Shown here: one piece after another, positions 1 through 6,067 of the stretch
Layout of the letters: each line of letters starts with the position of its first letter
Numbering within the stretch: position 1 is the first letter of the stretch
Assembly: GCA_031257725.1 (NCBI GenBank)
Contig: JAIROD010000118.1
Span: 1 to 6,446, forward strand
Source: Planctomycetaceae bacterium
Lineage (GTDB): Bacteria; Planctomycetota; Planctomycetia; Pirellulales; Thermoguttaceae
Direction of reading: 5' to 3'
Length of the DNA stretch: 6,446 bases
Notes under the pieces: generated by a model
Databases searched by the model: none
The model's input: the letters and a program-made list of their open reading frames with translations, nothing else
Told to the model about the DNA's origin: nothing
Translations under genes and position numbers: made by a program

Positions 1-60
1 CCACCCCTGCCCCTCCGAAGGAGGGGAATGATTCCCCTCCTTCGGAGGGGCTAGGGGTGG
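1..60. repeat. Long palindromic (REP-like) element
   Basis: Bases 1-29 are the reverse complement of 31-60, apart from one extra base in the right arm; base 30 is the centre. The outer ends are CCACCCCT and AGGGGTGG. Each arm also contains its own small hairpin, CCCCTCC-GAA-GGAGGGG on the left and its mirror on the right, so the DNA or RNA can form one long stem or two small ones. No reading frame is associated. This looks like a dispersed intergenic palindromic repeat, since C/G-rich palindromes of this style occur in many copies in some bacterial genomes. It starts at the first base of the window, so the left boundary may be cut. A bidirectional terminator is possible, but no T-run follows on either side. 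Confidence 0.75.
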
Positions 61-307
61 TCATTCGGAGTAAACGACTGAATAGTTAAAAAAAAATATT
101 TCACTGATATATTACAAAACCTTCAGCGAGGGATTGCCTGCTTTTTGTTCGTTTACTAACGAGTTCGCCCAATATAACCTTATGTTGAACAATCTCTTGA
201 AATAAAACAACCAATTCCACCCGTTTACGGTAAAACTCAAAGAAAATCAACCATGAACTCCCTTAAACATTCCATTTGAGAACAATTTCCGCTTTTTGCC
301 GTGTAGC
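61..307. other. Intergenic stretch, no gene seen
   Basis: I see no convincing gene or RNA here. The stretch is AT-rich. The only structure noted is a weak hairpin, TCGTT-TACT-AACGA, at 149-162. The last 20 or so bases (from about 284) resemble a decayed unit of the tandem array that follows. Confidence 0.5.
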
Positions 308-660
308 AATTGCTTTTCTGCACCTTTTAATTACTTTTTTACGCGTGTCAATTACTTTTTTGCACGTGTCAATTACTTTTTTACGCGTGTCAATTACCTT
401 TTTACACGTGTCAATTACTTTCTTACATGTGTTAATTACCTTTTTACATGTGTCAATTACTTTCTTACACGTGTCAATTACTTTTTTGCACGTGTAAATC
501 GCCTTTTTACACATGTAAATTACTTTTTTTGCACGTGTAAATTACTTTTTTACGCGTGTCAATTACCTTTTTACACGTGCAAATTACTTTTTTACACGTG
601 CAAATTATCTTTTTACACGTGTCAATTACTTTTTTACACGTGCAAATTACCTTTGGTCAA
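308..660. repeat. 21-bp tandem repeat array (minisatellite), 15 full units
   Basis: Fifteen consecutive units run from 329 to 644. All are 21 bp except the tenth (518-539), which is 22 bp because of one extra T. A degenerate unit precedes them (308-328) and a truncated one follows (645-660). Each unit reads AATTAC, a T-rich tract, then an octamer of the ACACGTGT type and one variable base. Octamer variants are ACGCGTGT, GCACGTGT, ACATGTGT, ACACATGT and ACACGTGC. There are no spacers, so this is not a CRISPR array. Because 21 bp is seven codons, heptapeptide frames stay open: NYFFTRV and ITFLHVS on +, KKVIDTC on -. The inserted T breaks the ITFLHVS and KKVIDTC registers, and no frame has a convincing start or ribosome site. 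I call it non-coding, with roles such as protein binding, DNA bending or simple slippage all possible. Confidence 0.93.
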
Positions 661-730
661 CCGCCTATTTTCCCTATTTTGACGTTGGCAACTGTTGACG
701 GATGAAACAGTCCACACTTACACAAGTCGC

Positions 731-845
731 GCCGGTTGATCTGTAATTGACACCAGAAACGTTTGCCCCTTCCACTGCGTGTCGATTTGATAGCCGAATA
801 TTTATGGAAGGCATACCTATTGGAATCAGTTAAATCTCAACCGGC
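731..845 (+). other. Long imperfect foldback upstream of the methyltransferase gene
   Basis: The region folds onto itself as a long irregular rod. The base stem is a perfect 9-bp pair, GCCGGTTGA (731-739) with TCAACCGGC (837-845). Above it TAATTGA (744-750) pairs with TCAGTTA (826-832), including one G-T wobble. CCA (753-755) pairs with TGG (821-823). The upper stem is 764-774 with 805-813 (TGCC and TTCCA against TGGAAGGCA, with two bulged C). The apical region 775-804 contains a possible TCG/CGA closing pair. It ends 156 bases before the start codon at 1002. It could be a structured mRNA leader or a decayed palindromic repeat. It matches no riboswitch I know; in particular I see no cobalamin-riboswitch B12 box. 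Pairings were read by eye and no folding energy was calculated. Confidence 0.45.
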
Positions 846-984
846 ACTATTAGACATTTTCTCTCACTTGAAATGAAAAAACTACCAAGATCATGCCGTT
901 TACAGTATAGGTTCCCATCTGGACATTCCAGTTGATTGTGTGTACGATTGAATACGTTGTTTTCGTTCCACTTTATTGTTTTTT

Positions 985-991
985 GAAAGGA
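985..991 (+). promoter_or_regulatory. Ribosome binding site of the methyltransferase gene
   Basis: GAAAGGA lies 10 bases before the ATG at 1002. This purine-rich match supports that start codon. No clear -35/-10 promoter pair was found between 846 and 984. Confidence 0.6.
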
Positions 992-1001
992 AAATTTTGT
1001 T

Positions 1002-1883
1002 ATGAGTCTATCACTTTCTGATTGGTTTCAATCCGGTACATTGCTTCTGGACGGCGGTTGGGGAACACAACTTCAACTTCGCGGTTTGGAAACCGGAGCC
1101 CATCCTGATCTTTGGAATCTTTCTCAACCGGAAAAAATCAGAGATGTTGCGGAAGCTTATGTTGCTGCCGGAAGCGATGTCATTTTGACAAACACCTTCG
1201 GCTCAACCCGATTCCCATTAGCCCGACATGGTTATGAAGATAAGGTCGAAGAAATCAACCGTGCCGGTGTGCGAATTTCTCTTGATGCGGCAAAAGGGAA
1301 AGCAAAAGTTTTCGCCTCGATCGGACCAAGCGGGGTCGTGTTGATGATGGGCAATGTGACCGCTGACGATTTGTATGCAGCGTTTCTCGAACAAGCCCAA
1401 GCAATTGCTCTTGAAAAACCGGATGGAATTGTTATTGAGACAATGAGTGATCCGGCGGAAGCGGTTCTTGCGGTCAAAGCGGCAAAAACAACCGGTTTAC
1501 CTGTTGCAGTGTGTATGGTGTTTGATTCCGGAAAAAACAAAGACCGAACCATGATGGGAACAACTCCCGAACAAGCCGTTGAACAATTAACTCTTGCCGG
1601 TGCAGATATTATCGGTTCAAACTGTGGACAAGGAATTGACGGTTTTATTCCAATTTGTCGCCGGATGCGAGCAGTAACCGGTTTACCGCTTTGGATGAAA
1701 GCCAACGCCGGATTGCCGGAAATTGTTGACGGAAAAACGGTATATCGTCAAACACCGGAAAGATTTGCCGAATCGGCATGGCAACTTGTTGAAGCCGGAG
1801 CCAATTTTATTGGCGGTTGCTGCGGGACAACACCGGAATTTATTGCCGCACTCAAAAAGAAAATGATTCACACCTCATTTTAA
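1002..1883 (+). CDS. Homocysteine S-methyltransferase domain protein (MetH N-terminal-like)
   Basis: This 293-residue cytoplasmic enzyme of the homocysteine S-methyltransferase family should fold as a zinc-containing TIM barrel that moves a methyl group onto homocysteine to make methionine. Visible family signatures are LDGGWGTQL (16-24), TNTFG (63-67), IET (145-147), GSNCGQG (205-211) and GGCCGTTP (271-278). Cys208, Cys273 and Cys274 are the expected zinc ligands, so the active site looks intact. The length fits the domain alone: the folate, cobalamin-binding and reactivation domains of full-length MetH are absent. A separate corrinoid protein, or a small methyl donor such as S-methylmethionine or betaine, would have to supply the methyl group. 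The sequence does not tell which. The start is supported by GAAAGGA 10 bases upstream. The gene stands alone, with a long upstream region containing a foldback and a terminator 176 bases downstream. Confidence 0.93.
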   Translation: MSLSLSDWFQSGTLLLDGGWGTQLQLRGLETGAHPDLWNLSQPEKIRDVAEAYVAAGSDVILTNTFGSTRFPLARHGYEDKVEEINRAGVRISLDAAKGKAKVFASIGPSGVVLMMGNVTADDLYAAFLEQAQAIALEKPDGIVIETMSDPAEAVLAVKAAKTTGLPVAVCMVFDSGKNKDRTMMGTTPEQAVEQLTLAGADIIGSNCGQGIDGFIPICRRMRAVTGLPLWMKANAGLPEIVDGKTVYRQTPERFAESAWQLVEAGANFIGGCCGTTPEFIAALKKKMIHTSF

Positions 1884-1927
1884 TTTGAAGGATCAGCACT
1901 GCGATTCACCGCTAATTAATGTTGGCG

Positions 1928-1954
1928 ATCACCGTGTTATTTGAAAATGGTGAT
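1928..1954 (+). other. Small hairpin after the methyltransferase gene
   Basis: ATCACC (1928-1933) pairs with GGTGAT (1949-1954) across a 15-base loop, followed by an A/T-rich tail with short T runs. A second ATCACC at 1997-2002 could compete for the same GGTGAT. It might act as a weak terminator, but the stem is short and the loop large. Confidence 0.25.
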
Positions 1955-2058
1955 TAAAATTTTCATTTTTAGCAAAGTTTATAAGCCAAGATACCGATCA
2001 CCAATATTGAGACAGGTGTCTTAATACAAAATATGATTTTTTTTCCCGGGGGGGATGG

Positions 2059-2103
2059 GTCCGGTGCGATGACTTTCTATCAATAGTCGCCCGGACTTTT
2101 TTT
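2059..2103 (+). terminator. Rho-independent terminator
   Basis: GTCCGG (2059-2064) pairs with CCGGAC (2091-2096). The stem continues after one bulged T with GCGA (2066-2069) against TCGC (2087-2090), giving ten pairs. Seven T (2097-2103) follow directly. It is the best intrinsic terminator in the window. It lies 176 bases after the stop at 1883, so it ends either a long 3' untranslated region of that gene or a short separate transcript. Confidence 0.8.
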
Positions 2104-2474
2104 GTGATTATTACTGTAACTGTCTTTCTTAACAAAGAACACAACACAGAGTCCGTTATTCAAGAATTTATTCCCCAATGGGAACCTCTAATAATTTATT
2201 TCTAATCCCAAAATTTTCTTGAAAAATCATTTATCCCTAATGTCCCATCGCGAAGCATTTTTAATCACGATCAATAATTTACCTGTTTTTCCTAATCGGA
2301 AAAACAAGAATTTTTACGGAAAAAAGATTTTTTTTCGACGATAAAGCCAAAGTAGAGACAACACTTCACCCTATAAAAACCGATAGTTGAAAAGAATTAC
2401 TTTTTATTTTGTCGAGCGAATTGATTACGATCATTGATTTCTGCCGAATAGGGATCTAGGAAAAGGATTTCTCA
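2104..2474. other. Intergenic leader region with AT-rich hairpins
   Basis: No gene is visible. TGTTTTTCC (2284-2292) and GGAAAAACA (2298-2306) form a 9-bp stem with a 5-base loop, followed by a short T5 run (2311-2315). That could be a weak terminator or part of the next gene's leader. A second A/T foldback sits at about 2318-2338. TATAAA at 2372-2377 resembles a -10 box but has no matching -35, so I do not call a promoter. Confidence 0.4.
2457..2467 (+). promoter_or_regulatory. Ribosome binding site of the exported-protein gene
   Basis: The purine stretch AGGAAAAGGA lies just ahead of the ATG at 2475, with its last AGGA seven bases upstream. It supports that start over the in-frame ATG at 2481, although the two differ by only two residues. 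Confidence 0.6.
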
Positions 2475-4175
2475 ATGGTAATGATAATAGAAAAATATTG
2501 CCGTTTCCTGTTTGGAATAGGTTTCGTCTTTGCTTTTTTCAGTGTAACGGCTTATTCTCAAACGTTTTCTTCGTTTTACATGGGGCAGGCGGCATCCTAT
2601 CCTTATCCCGAATTGCCCGTTTCACGCATAACGGAAAAACAGTCTTTGTCCCGTCATCCTGAATCCGGCACGATGCTTTCCGATGTAACGTTTTACGATT
2701 ACAATTATTATTACTACAATCATCGTGAACAGAACAACGGAAACGGAAATGAAAATAAAAGTAAAAATGGAACAAAGCATCCTCCGGCGGTTCAAATTGC
2801 GAAACCGGCGGTGAAATCCGCTTCCAACGTTACTGAAGTTACAGAATCGAATGTTTCGGAATCGAATGACACGGTAAAACCTGAAAAATCAATTACGGAA
2901 CCCCCTAAAAATTCATCCCGTTATTCACCGGTTCAGAGTCAAAATAATTTTTGGAATCGTGAATTACCGCAACATTGGAGATTGCCGACTGTTCCGAACA
3001 TGATTGGCGATAACACGTCGATTCCGTCGCGGGTTTTGTCTTATCATTTTTGGACAACGGAAAAAGTTGCGGTTCCCAATCCGAATTACAATCCGACACC
3101 GGAGTTTTATAATTACGGAATAGACAACATCGACTACAGTTCTTCGTCATTGCGGCAACTGAAATACGATAATCATCAATACATTGACATTGACGAATCG
3201 GTTCTGCGGACGGAAGTTATTCCGACACCGGTAACGCCGTCGATGTTTATTACATCGCTTAATGTCGCGGAAAATTTCAACGCCGAAGTGACCGATCGGT
3301 TTTATGCGGATTTGCGAATTTTCGACGGGGCACAAAGTTACGGTATTTCTGGAAGCCGGAATCCTATTGCGGTTACGAAAGCGGATGTGAGCCGTTTGAC
3401 GTTTGGGTTTGAAAAAAGAATGGGGCATCGGCATTCGGTTGAGTTGAGACTTCCGGTCGTGTTGGTTGGTCTGAAATCGTCGCAACATCTTGTCGGAACA
3501 ACAAAACCGGAACAGGATACGGAATTGGGCAATCTCAGTTTAATTTACAAAAATGTTATGTATCGGAATCCTCAAGTTACATTTTGCTGGGGAATTGGGC
3601 TGAATATTCCAACCGCTCCCGATGTCCAACTGAATTATGTTCCTGATTTTGGGCGTGATTCTATTCGTGGAACAATTGAAAACCGTAAAACAAGTTTTGT
3701 TCCTTATGTTGGTTTGCAGTGGGAGCGCAACCGGACATTTGGTCATCTTCTTGGACAAATTGACGTTGCTCTTGGAAAAAACCATTGGCAGTTCACTGAT
3801 AATCGTTACGGCTTGACCAATTATGAAATGAAGATATCGGAGTCTTCGTTGTTTCGGTTTAATGTTGGTATGGGGCGTTGGTTTTACAATTATTCGAGTG
3901 ATCCGTCATTGTTTCGGGTAGGCGGCATGGTCGAGGCTCATTTCACTTCAAACCTGAATCGTTTAAATTCAAAAACAATTTATTCCAATACAAAGTCAAG
4001 CAGTAGTTATTTTTCTGCAACAGCAACCAGACCTAGTTGGACCACTATTAATCTTGTCGGCGGATTGCCGATTCAAACGCGCAAAGCGTCGTTGTTGCTT
4101 TTTATTGCGGTTCCGATTACGGACAGACGATATTTCGATTGCGAAGGCGGCATTTCCGCAGATCTAAAATTTTAG
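2475..4175 (+). CDS. Exported protein, probable outer-membrane beta-barrel
   Basis: This 566-residue protein has no function I can name. Residues 1-28 form a signal peptide: a positive start, the hydrophobic run FLFGIGFVFAFFSV, then AYS before QT. Residues 29-250 are low-complexity, rich in Y, N, S, T and P, with a tyrosine cluster at 75-81 (YDYNYYY) and a K/E/N/S/T-rich linker at about 85-150. From about 258 to the end, alternating polar/hydrophobic segments rich in aromatics and glycine, and a final phenylalanine (SADLKF), fit an outer-membrane barrel. FGFEKRMGHRHSVELRLP (310-327), ELGNLSLIYK (350-359) and GIGLNIPTAPDV (373-384) resemble, from memory, a planctomycete family with FEK, MRLP and PTADDV motifs. 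It lacks transport plugs or catalytic motifs. It is flanked by long non-coding DNA and faces the next gene. A surface or secreted structural role is possible but unproven. Confidence 0.85.
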   Translation: MVMIIEKYCRFLFGIGFVFAFFSVTAYSQTFSSFYMGQAASYPYPELPVSRITEKQSLSRHPESGTMLSDVTFYDYNYYYYNHREQNNGNGNENKSKNGTKHPPAVQIAKPAVKSASNVTEVTESNVSESNDTVKPEKSITEPPKNSSRYSPVQSQNNFWNRELPQHWRLPTVPNMIGDNTSIPSRVLSYHFWTTEKVAVPNPNYNPTPEFYNYGIDNIDYSSSSLRQLKYDNHQYIDIDESVLRTEVIPTPVTPSMFITSLNVAENFNAEVTDRFYADLRIFDGAQSYGISGSRNPIAVTKADVSRLTFGFEKRMGHRHSVELRLPVVLVGLKSSQHLVGTTKPEQDTELGNLSLIYKNVMYRNPQVTFCWGIGLNIPTAPDVQLNYVPDFGRDSIRGTIENRKTSFVPYVGLQWERNRTFGHLLGQIDVALGKNHWQFTDNRYGLTNYEMKISESSLFRFNVGMGRWFYNYSSDPSLFRVGGMVEAHFTSNLNRLNSKTIYSNTKSSSSYFSATATRPSWTTINLVGGLPIQTRKASLLLFIAVPITDRRYFDCEGGISADLKF

Positions 4176-4203
4176 CAAAAAACCGTAAACTTTTTAAAAA
4201 CTT

Positions 4204-4216
4204 CTAAAAATTTTAG
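4204..4216. repeat. Small AT palindrome in the convergent gap
   Basis: CTAAAA-A-TTTTAG is a perfect inverted repeat around one base. The end of the preceding gene carries nearly the same palindrome, CTAAAATTTTAG (4164-4175), overlapping its TAG stop. The pair may be a local duplication and may help termination, but neither is GC-rich. Confidence 0.35.
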
Positions 4217-4252
4217 TAACTATTCAGCCGGTTTAAGAATTGCTCGACCAAA

Positions 4253-4277
4253 TTAACCGTATGCTTTAGCTTACGGT
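4253..4277. repeat. Dispersed hairpin repeat, copy 1 (possible terminator of the - strand gene)
   Basis: ACCGTA (4256-4261) pairs with TACGGT (4272-4277), and GCT/AGC pair inside, with one T-T mismatch. Bases 4253-4276 match 6251-6274 at 23 of 24 positions. Read on the - strand, it starts eight bases after the stop of the gene at 4286-5935 and is followed by TTAATTT, so it is well placed to stop transcription of that gene. It is about 80 bases from the end of the + strand gene. Confidence 0.65.
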
Positions 4278-4285
4278 AAATTTAA

Positions 4286-5935
4286 TCAATGTTTGCACAA
4301 AAATTCTTTTGTGTTCAGTAATGCCCAGACAATATCCTGAACTTTTTGTCCTCTGGATTTTTCTTGCTGTCGGATTTCTTCAACGGCAATACGGATTTCC
4401 GAAGCGGTTGGATAACGTGAAAGAAACCGTAACCAAACTTCATCGAGCATTTTCCGAATCTCTTCCGGTTTCCGCTCGACGTTGCGGTAATTCCGTAAAA
4501 ATTTCGTGACCCAGTTGTTTATTTCTGTGGAATTGAGCATAAAGAGTTGTTGTGATTCTGTAACATTGTCATTTCGGTCTGATTCCATACCGGTATCACG
4601 AGTTGGTCTGCCGAACATTTCAAGAAAAGAATTCGTGATGCTGGCGTCTGGTAACATAATTGTTCTATACCGTGCGGGAATATTGGTGAACGGTTCCGGC
4701 ACTTCACTGCTGTAACCGACCGGCACTTCGAATATTTGTGACAAGGCATCCTGTAACACTTCGGCTTCCATCCGGCGAATCGGATAAACCGCAAATAATT
4801 CGGTAATTTTTGCATCGGTATTGTGGTTTTTAGTGTTTGGAATGGACGATTGCTGATACGTGCTTGAATTTAAAATCAATCGGTAAAGATGTTTTAAATG
4901 ATAATTTGATTCGACAAGTTCCTGACACAAATAATCAAGCGTTTCGGGATGAACCGGCGGATTATCGGGACGAAAATCATCGGATTCATGGACGAAACCG
5001 CGTCCGAAAAGCCAAAACCAAATTCGATTGACGATATTCCGGTTGAAACCTTCGTTGGACGGCGCGACGAGCCAGTCGGCAAAAACATCACGCGGGTCTT
5101 GGTCGGGACGGACAATTCCTTTGGTTCCATCGGGAAAGACCACCTCTAACGTATTGAGTGGTTTTCGTGTCCAAAAAACGATTTCCTCTTTCCATTCGGC
5201 GGTTTCTTTGTATCCGACACGGGAAAAGAAAACGGCTAATTGTTGTAATTTTTCCGGAGTCCACGTACCGGTTCGGACACCTAGAAAAGTCAACGCGACA
5301 TTTTCTGCGAGAGTTTCCGGATCTTTCTGTGGGACAGCGCGGTAAAAATTGGCGGCGCCGTCACGAAAATTACTGCCGTCGGCGGTTAACAGAGTTCGGG
5401 CGAACTGATGATACGGCATTTCTGTACGAATTGCTTCATGAATCCAACGATAATAGGACATTGCCCCGTTGGGCCAAAGGTTGATTGGAAATTCCGCTTT
5501 GACGCGAAGAAGATCGCACCATCTTAATGTCCGGTAATCGACAAATTCATTTGTTGCCAAAAGGTGATCGATTAATTTGGAACGTTTATTGATTTTTTTG
5601 TCGGCGAGAAAATCTTTAACCGTTTGAACATTCGGCAATGTTCCGATGGTATCGAGATAAACGCGCCGAATGAAAACTTCATCACTGCAACGTTTTGACG
5701 GTTCTATTTTTTGACGTTTTAGAGAAGCGGCGATGAGGACATCAATTTTGTTTTTTGGTTTGAATTCGGATTTGGAATCGAACGGATTTTGAGAGGTTCC
5801 ATTAGCGGTGACAGGAGGTTGTAAAAACGGTTGTTGTTGCCGATGATCAGGTTGCTGATTCGGGTGCTGTGCCATAACCGTTGAAAACTGTAATGACAAA
5901 ACAACCCCGATAAAAAAAATAATAATTCGCAACAT
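4286..5935 (-). CDS. Secreted DUF1549/DUF1553 domain protein, short form without CxxCH
   Basis: This 549-residue protein belongs to the DUF1549 (PSCyt2) plus DUF1553 (PSD1) family, typical of Planctomycetota and of unproven biochemical role. Residues 1-22 are a signal peptide ending VMA before QH. Residues 23-60 are a Q/P/N-rich linker. DUF1549 spans about 62-240 (FIRRVYLDTIGTLP at 88-101, KLIDHLLATNEF at 120-131). DUF1553 spans about 280-545 (DPRDVFADWLV at 280-290, NRIWFWLFGRG at 303-313, LNSSTYQQS at 355-363), and the C-terminus is complete (ALLNTKEFL). Many relatives are longer, with an N-terminal cytochrome c domain and a CxxCH-containing stretch after FLGVR. Here FLGVR (216-220) runs straight into TGTW, so the heme-type motif is missing. 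No DUF1501 partner is in the window. The ATG at 5935 has no visible ribosome site, but the signal peptide supports it. Confidence 0.93.
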   Translation of the reverse strand: MLRIIIFFIGVVLSLQFSTVMAQHPNQQPDHRQQQPFLQPPVTANGTSQNPFDSKSEFKPKNKIDVLIAASLKRQKIEPSKRCSDEVFIRRVYLDTIGTLPNVQTVKDFLADKKINKRSKLIDHLLATNEFVDYRTLRWCDLLRVKAEFPINLWPNGAMSYYRWIHEAIRTEMPYHQFARTLLTADGSNFRDGAANFYRAVPQKDPETLAENVALTFLGVRTGTWTPEKLQQLAVFFSRVGYKETAEWKEEIVFWTRKPLNTLEVVFPDGTKGIVRPDQDPRDVFADWLVAPSNEGFNRNIVNRIWFWLFGRGFVHESDDFRPDNPPVHPETLDYLCQELVESNYHLKHLYRLILNSSTYQQSSIPNTKNHNTDAKITELFAVYPIRRMEAEVLQDALSQIFEVPVGYSSEVPEPFTNIPARYRTIMLPDASITNSFLEMFGRPTRDTGMESDRNDNVTESQQLFMLNSTEINNWVTKFLRNYRNVERKPEEIRKMLDEVWLRFLSRYPTASEIRIAVEEIRQQEKSRGQKVQDIVWALLNTKEFLCKH

Positions 5936-6067
5936 AAATAGTATGGGGTTAAAAGTTGAAAGTGGACAGTTGATAACGGCGATTATGCCGATAACGGTTT
6001 AAGTTTAACCGCATTATGATGTATCCGCAACCCACACAAAGTATGGAATGCCCCAAAGTTATGGCAG
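5936..6067. other. Upstream region of the DUF1549/DUF1553 gene
   Basis: No gene is seen. Bases 5948-5974 contain two related blocks, AGTTGAAAGT and CAGTTGATA, of a type that recurs in intergenic repeats of several bacterial phyla. The octamer GATAACGG occurs twice (5972-5979, 5990-5997), with a CGGC-GATTAT-GCCG hairpin (5977-5990) joining the copies. Its position about 40-60 bases before the start codon would suit an operator, but nothing confirms this. No good promoter was found on the - strand. Confidence 0.35.

Noticed and set aside
263..514. Open frame of 83 codons on the - strand made of KKVIDTC heptads
   Set aside because: It lies inside the 21-bp array, begins mid-array without a ribosome site, and its frame breaks at the 22-bp unit. 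Open frames are expected when the period is a multiple of three. The wobble-column signal is reported as a finding instead.
329..644. CRISPR array
   Set aside because: The units are contiguous, with no unique spacers, and there are no cas genes.
308..660. Plasmid-type iteron origin
   Set aside because: Unit length fits, but there is no Rep gene, no DnaA-box cluster that I recognise, and the gene content looks chromosomal.
296..682. Open frame of 128 codons on the + strand made of NYFFTRV-type heptads
   Set aside because: It starts with TTG, passes through the inserted T by changing register from NYFFTRV to KLLFYTC without a stop, and most substitutions change the amino acid. It is best explained as a by-product of the repeat.
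661..1001. Cobalamin or SAM riboswitch upstream of the methyltransferase gene
   Set aside because: I found no B12 box or SAM-type core. The foldback at 731-845 does not follow either architecture.
1232..1705. Antisense open frame of 157 codons
   Set aside because: It lies wholly within the well-supported methyltransferase gene on the other strand and shows no start signal or family likeness.
2372..2377. TATAAA as a -10 promoter box
   Set aside because: No acceptable -35 hexamer lies 16-18 bases upstream, and such strings are common in AT-rich DNA.
5938..5943. TACTAT on the - strand as a promoter for the DUF1549/DUF1553 gene
   Set aside because: It is two bases from the start codon, so transcription from it would begin inside the coding region, and no -35 box is present.
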